A stretch of 64,000 nt of DNA, taken from contig NZ_RQUZ01000003.1 in NCBI RefSeq assembly GCF_003992065.1, positions 1 through 64,000 of the forward strand, in the 5' to 3' direction. Positions within the stretch are counted from its first letter, which is position 1. Each line of letters begins with the position of its first letter. The notes below the pieces were generated by a model. That model made no database searches. It worked only from the letters and a program-made list of their open reading frames with translations, and had not been told where the DNA came from. Origin of the DNA: Veillonella seminalis. GTDB lineage: Bacteria; Bacillota; Negativicutes; Veillonellales; Veillonellaceae. Positions 54,235 through 63,378 of this stretch are shown here, in pieces. The translations under genes were made by a program, and so were the position numbers.

Positions 54235-54273
54235 AAAAAAGAACCGGCCAACACGAAATTTCGTGTCGACCGG
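54235..54273 (-). terminator. Intrinsic terminator of the third ompM gene
   Basis: A GC-rich stem (CCGGTCGACACGA with TCGTGTTGGCCGG, two mismatches) is followed by six Ts on the minus strand, about 140 bases after the stop at 54414. Confidence 0.85.
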
Positions 54274-54413
54274 CCCTTACTTTTTGATCAAAAAATAGCT
54301 TTTTATGATCATTCAGTACTTAAGTTCTTGCTCTTAATTGATATTGTTTTTCAATTGCTATGGTTCTTATTGAACCACTATATTTTATTCTCTATTATAT
54401 ACTTTATTATATA

Positions 54414-55697
54414 TTAGAATTTGTAGTTCAATTCTGCACGGTAGTAATCGCCTAAGTCGTTACCGCTCTGATCTTCCGCATTGAATGCCCAGTAACCGGA
54501 AAGACCTACGTTTTTAGCCAATGCATAATCAACGGATGCCATCCAAGCTTTGTAATCGCTGTTATATGGCTGGTTGAAGGTAGAGCTGATTACAGGAGAG
54601 TATTTACCTTCGTCGAAGTACTGAACTTTAATGCCCCAAGTACCTTCTTTAGCGATATCGTAGTCGCCGTAACCAATGCCGGCTACCCATGCGTCTTTAT
54701 CGTTGGATTGTACCAACGTGCCGTCTTTATCGGAGAAGGTTGCATATTCGCCGCCTAACCAAACTTTACCGTAGTTGAGGTCTAAGGAACCGCCATAGAT
54801 ATCGTTATCTAAGTTTTTGTTACCGAAAGTATAGAAACCGCCAAGAGTTGCATGTTCACCAAGTTTTGCTTTAGCCTGTAACAAGGTTACGGTTGCATTG
54901 TCATCAGCGGAAGCACTGCTGAAGTCATGTGCATAGGAGCTCATGCTACCACTATTGAATAAGCCGCCTTCCATGAAAGAGCCGTAAGCAGCCGTTGCGG
55001 AGAAGTTACCGTTGTCGTAGTTAATAGCTGCACCGTCGAAAGTATCATCGTATACTAACCCGTTACCTACGAAAGCACCGAAACGACCGGCAACTACTGT
55101 AGTATCTTTACCGAATTTGTGAGCTACGTATACGCGATCAAATTCTACATCAGATGTTGTGGAATCACCGAATTCCATATCACCACTGGTTACACGGATA
55201 ACGGCGGATGTGTTGTCATTTACATTAGCATTGAATTGTACACGACCACGCATATCGAACAAGGATTTTTTATTAGTGTTATCGGAGCTGATTTCACCTT
55301 TTTTATCGGAACCTTGGTAACGGAGACGAGCATCACCGGTTACTTTTACATTACCTACTTTGTTTTCCAAGTTAGAAACGCGAACGCCCAAGTTATTCAA
55401 TTCATCGGAGAATTCGTTAGCCAAACGGTTGATCATAGCTTGTTGTTCAGCGTTGGCACGGGTTTCGTTAGCCATGGCTTTAGCTACCATCTGAGCCATT
55501 TCGTAACGAGTGATGTTGTTCTGGCCTTTGAAAGTGCCATCAGGATAACCGTTGATAACACCGGCTGCCGCCAATTGAGCTACACTCTGGTATGCCCAGT
55601 CATTAGGAGTTACATCGGAGAATGGATTAGCGGCGAACGCAGAAGTTACGCCAAGTACGGCAGTGGCCGCAAATACAGCTGCAAAACGTTTTTTCAT
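54414..55697 (-). CDS. ompM: OmpM-type SLH-porin, copy 3
   Basis: The 427-residue precursor has the signal peptide (cleavage near AFA) and SLH domain shared with the other copies, a coiled coil and a porin barrel ending LNYKF. The barrel carries its own loop insertions (for example MSSYAHDFSSASADD). It is the first of the three in transcription order. Promoter and terminator are separate from the others. Functional role as in copy 1. Confidence 0.93.
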   Translation of the reverse strand: MKKRFAAVFAATAVLGVTSAFAANPFSDVTPNDWAYQSVAQLAAAGVINGYPDGTFKGQNNITRYEMAQMVAKAMANETRANAEQQAMINRLANEFSDELNNLGVRVSNLENKVGNVKVTGDARLRYQGSDKKGEISSDNTNKKSLFDMRGRVQFNANVNDNTSAVIRVTSGDMEFGDSTTSDVEFDRVYVAHKFGKDTTVVAGRFGAFVGNGLVYDDTFDGAAINYDNGNFSATAAYGSFMEGGLFNSGSMSSYAHDFSSASADDNATVTLLQAKAKLGEHATLGGFYTFGNKNLDNDIYGGSLDLNYGKVWLGGEYATFSDKDGTLVQSNDKDAWVAGIGYGDYDIAKEGTWGIKVQYFDEGKYSPVISSTFNQPYNSDYKAWMASVDYALAKNVGLSGYWAFNAEDQSGNDLGDYYRAELNYKF

Positions 55698-55788
55698 AAT
55701 TATTACCCCTTTCAGAATAAAACAACTAAAAATATATTTTCGGTTGTCAGCTTCCGAAACAGATGGATTAAGAAATAATAGTTTCGAC

Positions 55789-55811
55789 TGGAGTGTCCAT
55801 GTTTCCTCACA
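55789..55811 (-). promoter_or_regulatory. Conserved ompM leader box, copy 3
   Basis: The same 23-base sequence lies 91 bases before the copy 3 start codon and about 54 bases after the start expected from TTTTGA (55894-55899), 16 bases, TATTAT (55872-55877). Confidence 0.75.
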
Positions 55812-55871
55812 ATGTAATTGTATTATTTCGTTAACTCAGTTGTTTCATCGTCTGAACTAACCTATGGACAC

Positions 55872-55899
55872 ATAATACCAATGAAAACTAAAATCAAAA
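55872..55899 (-). promoter_or_regulatory. Promoter of ompM copy 3
   Basis: TTTTGA (55894-55899), 16-base spacer, TATTAT (55872-55877), minus strand, followed by a GTCCATAG stretch as in copy 1. Confidence 0.55.
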
Positions 55900-56320
55900 T
55901 GAAAGTACCACAACTTCATGTTCAAGGAAACCTTGTTTAAATCTATATTTTTAGATTTAAAGATGTATAAGATATGCTATAATCCCGCATGTTTTAAGGT
56001 TTTCTATCCTTTTGGATTATTTTCAACTCGTCAACTTCAGAAAACTAAAAAAACTAAAATTAGTTTTTTAGTTTCATCTTATTCATCATCAAACATGAAT
56101 TCTTCATGTAAAATCAACTATTGTTATGAATTTACCATGAATTTTAACACACAAAAAGGCCTGACCACTTTGATTTTCTTCATAGAGCGTTTAGAAAACT
56201 CCATAAAATCATCAAAATGAACAGACCATTTAAATAGAAAATCAAATTTTCCGGTAATTTCCGGGTAAACTTTTAGTATCGACTTAACAATTTCTCAACA
56301 ATCTTGTTATCTAAGCATAT
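55900..56320. other. AT-rich gap between ompM and hydrogenase operons; no gene seen
   Basis: This stretch has no supportable coding frame. An inverted repeat of A-rich and T-rich arms (AAACTAAAAAAACTAA with its near-complement, about 56042-56075) is visible and may fold, but it lacks a GC-rich stem. Confidence 0.5.
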
Positions 56321-56359
56321 AAAAACACCTGTGAAACACTTTTTATTGCTTCACAGGTG
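56321..56359 (-). terminator. Intrinsic terminator of the hydrogenase operon
   Basis: Minus-strand CACCTGTGAA pairs with TTCACAGGTG over a 14-base loop, followed by five Ts, about 40 bases after the last gene. Confidence 0.88.
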
Positions 56360-56400
56360 CTAAAAACGTATTAAATTACTTATTGCAAGTTGCCTGTCAT

Positions 56401-56778
56401 TTACATGTCGGCCGCATCAATCCATGTCTGCAATTCGTCTTCCGCGGTTTCAATATCTTCGTCAAAGGCACCACAGAGACTGGGATAACGACCTACTTCA
56501 AGCGTGTACACAATGGCTTCATCACGAGCATTGCGAAATGTACCAAGCCAAATACCGGAGAATTGTGTTTCATACCACTCTACCGGCTGATCGGTTTCCG
56601 TAAAATTAATGGTAATGTTACCACGCCCCAGCGTTTCCATGACTTCAACTTGTTCTTCCATAGTGAGACCCGTTTTTTCAATATAAATCGTATGAGTCTC
56701 CCCCGTTTCACGAAGTCGTTTTAACGCCAATTGCAATTCTCTTAAAATGGCCTGCACATTGCCATAACTTTCTATCAT
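56401..56778 (-). CDS. HupH/HyaF C-terminal-domain protein (hydrogenase expression)
   Basis: The 125-residue protein matches the C-terminal domain of HupH/HyaF-type hydrogenase operon proteins: ILRELQLALKRLRETGETHTIYI, TLGRGNITI and WYETQFSGIWLGTFRNARDEAIVYTLEVG. Family members are usually about 280 residues; the N-terminal half is missing here. They are thought to help small-subunit iron-sulfur cluster assembly. The ATG overlaps the protease stop by four bases (ATGA). Confidence 0.8.
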   Translation of the reverse strand: MIESYGNVQAILRELQLALKRLRETGETHTIYIEKTGLTMEEQVEVMETLGRGNITINFTETDQPVEWYETQFSGIWLGTFRNARDEAIVYTLEVGRYPSLCGAFDEDIETAEDELQTWIDAADM

Positions 56779-57263
56779 TTCTTATGTACCTCAATTCCCC
56801 AAGCGTTTAGTTGCCGAATAACACGCTGTATCACGTCCGGCAAGGCCGCCTGTACAATTTCAGAAGGCTCAAAACCTACTTCAAGACTGGCCGGCTCAAC
56901 GCCGATAACCATAGCATCTTCCAATGGATCTTCCTGCAAGGCGCGAATGCGTAAAATATCCTGCATACCTACTTCGTGAACGGAGATATTCCCGGTAAAA
57001 TACTGTTCCGTCTCCTGATGAGGAAACTCATAAATCGTACCGGGCTTTTCACCACCATTAACAGCATCCACCAAGAGCAGTTTTTTCATGCCTCGCATAT
57101 AGCTGAGGAGCTCCATACCCATGGTGCCGCCGTCAATTATATTTACGGCCGGGCTAAATTCGTACTCTTTTTCTAACTGCTGTACGACATGTACGCCCAC
57201 CCCTTCATCGGTAAGCAAAATATTACCTACGCCCAACACGGTAATACTATTCTCGTTTACCAT
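56775..57263 (-). CDS. hyaD: Hydrogenase maturation protease (HyaD/HybD-like)
   Basis: The 162-residue endopeptidase removes the C-terminal tail of the large subunit once nickel is inserted. It has the GVGNILLTDEGVGVHVV start with the metal-binding Glu, ISVHEVGMQDIL with the His, and LLLVDAVNGG. The expected cleavage site is present in HyaB here (DPCLACATH, tail of 15 residues). The ATG at 57263 follows GAGGA; it overlaps the cytochrome gene end by 17 bases. Confidence 0.92.
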   Translation of the reverse strand: MVNENSITVLGVGNILLTDEGVGVHVVQQLEKEYEFSPAVNIIDGGTMGMELLSYMRGMKKLLLVDAVNGGEKPGTIYEFPHQETEQYFTGNISVHEVGMQDILRIRALQEDPLEDAMVIGVEPASLEVGFEPSEIVQAALPDVIQRVIRQLNAWGIEVHKK

Positions 57264-57960
57264 ATAAATCCTCAATATCTTCCGGATCCTGCGGATAGAA
57301 CTTCATCCCCGATACCATACTGGATACTTCCCCGGATTCTTCCATTACATCTTCGCGGAAAGCCAAGTACACATGCGCTACCGTGAATAATAAGAAGAAC
57401 CAAGCAATGTAATGGTGAATGATATGAATCTGATATTCGTTAAACAATAAATTTACCGGGTTGAACACGATGGCCAACCAGCTTTCAGGACGAATCTGCG
57501 AATACATGGCAAGGCCCGTACAGATTTCAAAGAACATCATAATATACACAATTAAATAACTGGTACGTGCTAAGGAGTTACGAAGCACACGGTGTTCTTC
57601 CTGACGCGGTAACATTAAATAGTGTAAGAAAGTTTGTTTTAAACCGTCCCAGTAGAGGCGTTTGCGGAATTTAGGCAGTAAACGGTCACCGCGATAGCGA
57701 ATGGCCCCATAAATGCGGAATATGAAAGCAAAAACAAGGATAAACGCAAATCCGAAGTGAATGCGGCGAATCATTTCCATAGAAAACCAGCTGTTAATAG
57801 CTTCAGCCGGTTCTTTACCTACGAACATGCTGAAACCGGGGTCACCGATATAGAGACCGGTCCAGAACAGGAACGTAACGCAAAGCACCATGGTCCAGTG
57901 GAAAATACGTAACCACAGACTAAATACACGATATGGCTTTTTTTCCGGTTGTTCTAACAT
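57247..57960 (-). CDS. hyaC: [NiFe]-hydrogenase cytochrome b subunit (HyaC/HupC-like)
   Basis: The 237-residue membrane protein has four main helices carrying likely heme-ligand histidines (LRIFHWTMVL, IRRIHFGFAFI, IHIIHHYIAWF). It accepts electrons from the small subunit and passes them to quinone. I start at ATG 57960; the in-frame extension to 57984 overlaps the large-subunit stop. Confidence 0.92.
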   Translation of the reverse strand: MLEQPEKKPYRVFSLWLRIFHWTMVLCVTFLFWTGLYIGDPGFSMFVGKEPAEAINSWFSMEMIRRIHFGFAFILVFAFIFRIYGAIRYRGDRLLPKFRKRLYWDGLKQTFLHYLMLPRQEEHRVLRNSLARTSYLIVYIMMFFEICTGLAMYSQIRPESWLAIVFNPVNLLFNEYQIHIIHHYIAWFFLLFTVAHVYLAFREDVMEESGEVSSMVSGMKFYPQDPEDIEDLYGKRE

Positions 57961-57974
57961 ATGAATCCCCCCTA

Positions 57975-59876
57975 TTATTTGCACAAAGCATCCGTATTAA
58001 CAGAGACGATTTTTTCACCTTTCTTATTGTACAAGTGGGTTGCACAAGCAAGGCAAGGGTCAAACGAGTGAATCCCTTTCAAAATTTCGAGCGGTTTATC
58101 CGCAATTTTAACGTGCGTATCAATCATGTTAGATTCGTAAGCACCATGTTCATTGGCCATCGTCTTAGGACAAGCATTCCAAGTGGATGGTACGATACAC
58201 TGATAGTTGTCGATTTTTGCATCTTTAATAACGCTCCAGTGACCGAGGGCACCACGAGGCGCATCAAGAACACCAACGCCTTTGGCTTCTTTCGGCCAAG
58301 AGTTAGGATCGAATTTGCTCATATCGGCTACTACTTCGTCGCCGCCTTTAATGTTGGCTACTAATTTATTGAACATGTATTGGCTCATATTAACCGCAAC
58401 CTGTGCATCGAGGGCACGACAAGCGGTACGGCCTACTGTACTACACATCCATACATGAGCCGAAACGCCCAATACGGAAGAAACGGTATCAATTTGTTTT
58501 ACAATCATCTGTTCCGCCCAAGACGGGTTACTGATGATGCCTTGTTTAACTTTGGTATACACTACGATATATTTTGCCAAAGGACCAACTTCGCAGGCTT
58601 TACCTTTAAATGTTGGGGATTTAATCCACGAATATTTCTTAGTTTCATCAAGGAATTCCCAATGTTCCTTCGTACCTGTCTTAGGACCGGTATAGTTAGG
58701 TTTGGTAATCCCTTCAGACGGATGGGCTGTCTTCGTGCCGTTTGGATATTCATACCAGGAATGTTCAACTTCTTCTGATAAGAAGTCAGGATTCATCAAA
58801 TCAGGGCCATCCATTGGGATAAATTTAGCTTTATCTACGCCGAGGCCGAAATCTTCAACTACACCGTTGGCACGGACTAAGATTTTTTTGAAATAATCGC
58901 CGTTGGAAATACCGCTATACGGTTCATCCGGATAATCACCGTAAGCCATGGCGCGTTTCTTGGATAAACCACCACCATCAACCATGCCCGCTTTGGCGTA
59001 AATCTGACCAATAGCCAACACGTCAGGTACATAGAAGTAGTTTACCAAATCCTTAGCCAACGAAATGGATTCATCAACTGTTGCAAGGCGCGCCGCATTA
59101 ACCGGTGCATTCATGTCATCCATGGAGATGGAACAAGGCATACCGCCGATACAGAAATGCGGATGTGGGTTTTTACCGCCAAATACAACATGAGGTGTTA
59201 CAATATCACGCTGACGGTCCAAAATATTGAGGTAATGAGCTACGCCCATCAAATGAACTTCCGGTGGCAATAATTGATAATCCGGATGATCCCACCACTG
59301 CGCGGCAAAAATGCCCAATTGACCGCTGTCTACGATTTTTTTAACTTTCGCTTGAATAGCGGCATAGTAGGTTGCATTGCCTTTAGGAAATTCTTTCGGA
59401 TACGCTGATGAAGTACTTTGTGTTTCAGCCGGTTCTAAACCGCTCAAGTTGTAGTTTTTAAGTACGGTTTCCTGAAGCGCAGCTGTTTGCACCGGATCGG
59501 CTTTTAACGCTTCGATTGGACTAACCCAGTCGAGAGCATGCAAATGATAGAAGTGAACGATATGGTCATGCGCATCTAAACAACTATGCATGATGTTACG
59601 AATATAGTTCGCATTTTTAGGAATCTGAATGCCTAAAGCATCTTCAACGGAACGCAAGGATGCAATGGCATGCGTAGATGTACAAACACCGCAAATACGC
59701 TGCACAAATGCCCACACATCACGAGGATCACGACCCTTAGCTACCAATTCAATACCACGCCAAGCAGTACCACTGGACAACACGTCTTCTACCTTACCGG
59801 TTGCTTCATCTACATTTACCTCAACCCGCAAATGACCTTCAATACGAGTAATCGGATCAACTACTACACGTTTCAT
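57975..59876 (-). CDS. hyaB: [NiFe]-hydrogenase large subunit
   Basis: The 633-residue subunit carries the NiFe active site. The N-terminal L1 motif is RICGVCTSTHAIAS near residue 62 and the C-terminal L2 motif is DPCLACATH near residue 610, giving the four cysteine ligands. The tail after His (LYNKKGEKIVSVNTDALCK) would be cut by HyaD. The segment structure fits a group 1 uptake enzyme. Its start overlaps the small-subunit stop by one base (TAATG). Confidence 0.97.
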   Translation of the reverse strand: MKRVVVDPITRIEGHLRVEVNVDEATGKVEDVLSSGTAWRGIELVAKGRDPRDVWAFVQRICGVCTSTHAIASLRSVEDALGIQIPKNANYIRNIMHSCLDAHDHIVHFYHLHALDWVSPIEALKADPVQTAALQETVLKNYNLSGLEPAETQSTSSAYPKEFPKGNATYYAAIQAKVKKIVDSGQLGIFAAQWWDHPDYQLLPPEVHLMGVAHYLNILDRQRDIVTPHVVFGGKNPHPHFCIGGMPCSISMDDMNAPVNAARLATVDESISLAKDLVNYFYVPDVLAIGQIYAKAGMVDGGGLSKKRAMAYGDYPDEPYSGISNGDYFKKILVRANGVVEDFGLGVDKAKFIPMDGPDLMNPDFLSEEVEHSWYEYPNGTKTAHPSEGITKPNYTGPKTGTKEHWEFLDETKKYSWIKSPTFKGKACEVGPLAKYIVVYTKVKQGIISNPSWAEQMIVKQIDTVSSVLGVSAHVWMCSTVGRTACRALDAQVAVNMSQYMFNKLVANIKGGDEVVADMSKFDPNSWPKEAKGVGVLDAPRGALGHWSVIKDAKIDNYQCIVPSTWNACPKTMANEHGAYESNMIDTHVKIADKPLEILKGIHSFDPCLACATHLYNKKGEKIVSVNTDALCK

Positions 59877-61027
59877 TAGTGGTTACCTCCTTCGTTATTC
59901 GTCTGCTCAGACGCTGCTTTTTTTGCTTCCTGTTCAGCTATCATTTTCTTTTCCAGCTGAATTGTATCATATTTATGTTTAGCCAAGGTTACGCCACCAT
60001 GAGCCACGACGGCACCGAAGGCGGTAAGACCGGCAATGGTACCGATAGTGTCAGCCGTGGTAACGGTATTGGCCACCTGTACTTGTGGTAAGCGTTGTGT
60101 GAAAACACCGTTATCCCAGAAACCTTTTTCACTACAACCGATACAACCGGAACCGGACTGAATCGGATAGGATAAACCATTCCACCAACGTAAATTACCG
60201 CAGGAGTTATAGGTTACCGGGCCACGGCAGCCCATTTTATAGAGACACCAGCCCGCTTTAGCCCCTTCATCATCGTATTTTTCAACGAAAAGACCGGAGT
60301 CAAAGAACGGACGACGATAGCATGTATCATGAATGCGATTGCCGTAAAATTGTTTTGGACGACCTTCCACATCGAGTGGCGGAATTTCGCCAAACAATGC
60401 ATAATGCATGATAACGCCCGTCATAACTTCAGGAATTGGCGGACAGCCCGGTACTTTAATAATTTTTTTACCGGACACTACTTCAGAAACCGATACGGTG
60501 TTCGTAGGGTTCGGATTAGCGGCCTGAACACCGCCCCAAGCGGCACAGGAACCGTATTCAATAATAAACGCGGCTCCGGCGGCACATTCTTTGAGCACAT
60601 CAACGAACGGACGACCGCCTACCATACAATAGGCACCGTTGTCATCCAGTGGCACGCCACCTTCAACGGCTAATACATACTGACCTTTTTTGTCGTTCAA
60701 CAATTTATGCAAATGAGCTTCAAAAGGAGCACCTGCCGCTGCAGATAGGGTATCATCATATTCCAACGCAATCATATTTAAAACCACATCAGAAGCGAAT
60801 GGCGACGTAGAGCGGATAAAAGATTCATCGCATCCCGTGCATTCATGACCATGCAACCAAATTACGGTTGGCAATTCTTTCGTATCGGCTGCTTCAACTA
60901 CTTTATTCAAATAGGTTGGAGGCAGGCCTAAAACGGCGGTCAAAGCCACACATGTTTTCATAAATGTGCGGCGGCTGATTTTACGTTCTCGGAATAACTT
61001 CCACAGACTGTTTTTGTTCTCTTTCAC
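59876..61027 (-). CDS. hyaA: [NiFe]-hydrogenase small subunit, Tat-exported
   Basis: The 383-residue precursor has a Tat signal, SRRTFMKTCVALTAVLG, at residues 18-34. Iron-sulfur ligands are seen in LHGHECTGCDES, EYGSCAAWGG, VPGCPPIPE, GNRIHDTCYRRPFF, and the SGSGCIGCSEKGFW region. A C-terminal hydrophobic stretch (TIGTIAGLTAFGAVVAHGG) anchors it to the membrane beside HyaC. Translation starts at GTG 61027. This is the first gene of the operon; maturation genes hypA-F are not in the window. Confidence 0.95.
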   Translation of the reverse strand: MKENKNSLWKLFRERKISRRTFMKTCVALTAVLGLPPTYLNKVVEAADTKELPTVIWLHGHECTGCDESFIRSTSPFASDVVLNMIALEYDDTLSAAAGAPFEAHLHKLLNDKKGQYVLAVEGGVPLDDNGAYCMVGGRPFVDVLKECAAGAAFIIEYGSCAAWGGVQAANPNPTNTVSVSEVVSGKKIIKVPGCPPIPEVMTGVIMHYALFGEIPPLDVEGRPKQFYGNRIHDTCYRRPFFDSGLFVEKYDDEGAKAGWCLYKMGCRGPVTYNSCGNLRWWNGLSYPIQSGSGCIGCSEKGFWDNGVFTQRLPQVQVANTVTTADTIGTIAGLTAFGAVVAHGGVTLAKHKYDTIQLEKKMIAEQEAKKAASEQTNNEGGNH

Positions 61028-61194
61028 AGGTGGACCCCCCTTGCTTGCAATAACTTTACTGTCCTTTAGTAAAACGTTTAAATCTTTATATCTATTAATA
61101 TAGTAAGTATATCATGTTACATTAATGTTTTCTATAGAATTTTACATGAAATTTGCCATTTTCTTAGCAAAACTTAACTATATTAGTATAAACA

Positions 61195-61521
61195 TTATTT
61201 TATAATAGAACGAATTAAGCCTTCTACAACAGCTGCCGGTTTATAACCTGCAATACGATCTTTTTCTTTACCGTTTTTGAAGCAAATTAGGGTCGGAATA
61301 CCTTGAATATCATACTTCAAAGCAACATCTTTTAAGGCTTCTACGTCAATAGTTACCACTTCAATGTCGTCTTTCATGTCTTCAGCTAACGTTTCCATTT
61401 CGGGATTCATTAATTCACAAGGTTTGCACCAAGTAGCCCAAAAATCGGCAACTACCACTTTAGATGATTCTTTTACTAATTTTTCCAATGCTTCTAAGCT
61501 TTCAATTTTTGTAACTGACAT
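61195..61521 (-). CDS. trxA: Thioredoxin
   Basis: The 108-residue protein has the thioredoxin fold and the active site ATWCKPCELM, where Lys replaces the usual Gly of WCGPC. The later conserved IQGIPTLICFKNG (cis-Pro) is intact. It is a single gene with GGAGGG before the ATG, between the hydrogenase operon and the RNase P RNA. Confidence 0.92.
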   Translation of the reverse strand: MSVTKIESLEALEKLVKESSKVVVADFWATWCKPCELMNPEMETLAEDMKDDIEVVTIDVEALKDVALKYDIQGIPTLICFKNGKEKDRIAGYKPAAVVEGLIRSIIK

Positions 61522-61666
61522 TACAATCCCTCCTTAATACCTAATCCTCTTAGTATTGTTTCATTATATGTATGAGGTGACAAAGTTTAGTCAAAAAATA
61601 TTGTTTTCATCTCTTCACATATAAATTTGAATCTTTATATTTACCATTTAATATTTTGACTAAAAT

Positions 61667-61690
61667 AAAACCGCCCCGAAGAGCGGTTTT
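61667..61690 (-). terminator. Intrinsic terminator of rnpB
   Basis: Minus-strand AAAACCGCTC, TTCG, GGGCGGTTTT, then ATTTT. It directly follows the RNase P RNA. Confidence 0.88.
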
Positions 61691-61696
61691 AAGCAA

Positions 61697-62047
61697 GCAA
61701 TCAATAAGCCGAGTTCTGTTCTGTTTGCACAGCGGTGATTATCTTTCTAGGCCTATAATTGCTTATAGGCTCAAGCGGCACAACCCGAAAGGTAGGCGGG
61801 CCACCCTTATCCCTTCCCTATTCGGCCTTGCTCCGGATGGGGTTTACCGAGCCAATATATTACTATATTGCTGGTGCGCTCTTACCGACACCGTTCCACC
61901 CTTACCGCAAAAGCGGCGGTTTACTTTTCTGTGGCACTATTCCCTATGGTCACCCACGCCGGACGTTATCCGGCATCCTGCCCTATGGAGCTCGGACTTT
62001 CCTCGAACTTACGCTCGCAATCACCTTTCATACTTGCTACTTAAAGT
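61697..62047 (-). ncRNA. rnpB: RNase P RNA (class A)
   Basis: The minus strand shows the conserved core of bacterial RNase P RNA: CGAGGAAAGTCCGAGCTCC (P4 5' half and CR-I) near the 5' end, CATAGGGCAG after it, GGTAAACCCC in the middle, and ACAGAACTCGGCTTAT (CR-V and P4 3' half) near the 3' end. Ends were placed by pairing of AGCAAG with CTTGCT as helix P1 and are approximate. The RNA processes tRNA 5' ends. Confidence 0.93.
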
Positions 62048-62251
62048 CTAGCAGATACAGCCTAGTTGGTCAATTATCTTTTTCTCAATATTTGTATGAA
62101 GTAACAGCACATCTAAAGATATCGAATTAGATTATAACCTTCCGTTACCGATGTCGGATAATCCGTCAATAACTGAACTGTCACCGTAATTGAATTTTAT
62201 CAAATCAGGGATGAATTATTAATTAATACATCAATTTGAGTCTCAATTAAT

Positions 62252-63367
62252 TTACGCGAAGAAAAAATCTTCATGCACATCACTGACAACGACCGGCACG
62301 TCGGTCACTTCTTGTTCCTGCATTTGTATTCCGATATGAGCCGCCAACAATTGAGCCGCGCCGATTTCCGTACCGAAATGACCTACATCGGCCACTAAAA
62401 TACCCAGCTCCTTAGCCATTTGCATGTCGTGATACTTCACATCACCCGTTACATAAGCTTGAGCCCCCATTTTAGCTGCTTTTTTAATAAATTCGGCACC
62501 ACTGCCGGTGCAAAGCGCCACTTTGGTAACAGCATCCGGTTTAGCCCCACCGAAACGAGCTCGGCCTCTTGGGAAACAAGCTTTAATGAGTTCAATAAAG
62601 CCTTCCGTATCCAATGTATCCGCCAATTCGCCGATGCGCCCGATGGTTGCTTCTTCACTCGGCGTCACCAGCTGATGCACTTCATAAGCCGGCACTTCAT
62701 AAGGATGAGCATCTTTCATAGCCGCAATCACACTGTTCACCAAATTCTTCGGCACGATGGCTTCAATGCGGTCTTCCTTCACAGTAGCCGCTTGCCCCAC
62801 TTTGCCGATATACGGATTGGCCCCTTCCAGCGGTTTAAATGTACCCGTTCCTTCCGTATAAAAAGCACAGTGACTGTAATTGCCGATTTTACCGGCACCG
62901 GCATCTCCCATGGCCTGCATTACGGCATCACGATGCGTAGCCGGTACAAAGGTGATAATTTTACAAAAACCTGTTTGATGAACGGTTTCAAGGCCTTTCA
63001 CATTGGCTAACCCGATTTGAGCCGCGGCTAAATCATTAAGCCCTCCATTGGCAATATCCAAATTAGTATGGGCACTATATACGGCGATTTTTTTGGAAAT
63101 CAATTGGATCATTAAGCGCCCCAACGCTGTTTCATCAGTAATCTGTTTCATACCTTTAAAAATCACCGGATGATGACTGACAATCATATTGTAGCCTTTA
63201 GCTTCCGCTTCCTCTACGACTTCAGGTGTTACATCAAGCGACGTTAATACTCCGGTTACCGCCATACTGCGTTCGCCTACCAATAGGCCCACATTGTCCC
63301 AGTCTTCGCACAAATGCTTAGGGGCTAATTTTTCTACCATAACGGCAATATCTTGCACAGTTGTCAT
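62252..63367 (-). CDS. Nif3-like dinuclear metal-centre protein
   Basis: The 371-residue protein belongs to the NIF3/YqfO family, which forms hexamers with two metal ions per subunit. It has LCEDWDNVGLLVG, IVSHHPVIFKGMKQ, AVYSAHTNLDIANGGLNDL, an extra domain (YqfO-type insertion, about residues 120-220), and YVTGDVKYHDMQ and DVGHFGTE at the C-terminus. It lies beside trmK as in Bacillus (yqfN-yqfO). The ATG at 63367 follows GGAG. Biological role is not settled; metal or GTP cyclohydrolase-like roles have been proposed. Confidence 0.9.
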   Translation of the reverse strand: MTTVQDIAVMVEKLAPKHLCEDWDNVGLLVGERSMAVTGVLTSLDVTPEVVEEAEAKGYNMIVSHHPVIFKGMKQITDETALGRLMIQLISKKIAVYSAHTNLDIANGGLNDLAAAQIGLANVKGLETVHQTGFCKIITFVPATHRDAVMQAMGDAGAGKIGNYSHCAFYTEGTGTFKPLEGANPYIGKVGQAATVKEDRIEAIVPKNLVNSVIAAMKDAHPYEVPAYEVHQLVTPSEEATIGRIGELADTLDTEGFIELIKACFPRGRARFGGAKPDAVTKVALCTGSGAEFIKKAAKMGAQAYVTGDVKYHDMQMAKELGILVADVGHFGTEIGAAQLLAAHIGIQMQEQEVTDVPVVVSDVHEDFFFA

Positions 63368-63378
63368 AAGTCTCTCCT

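Noticed and set aside
53055-55778. Plus-strand open frames of about 215-219 codons opposite ompM copies 2 and 3
   Set aside because: They mirror the repeated SLH coding sequence on the other strand and are similar to each other only for that reason.
55918-56220. 100-codon plus-strand frame between ompM and the hydrogenase operon
   Set aside because: AT-rich, low-complexity product, no ribosome site or recognisable fold; treated as non-coding.
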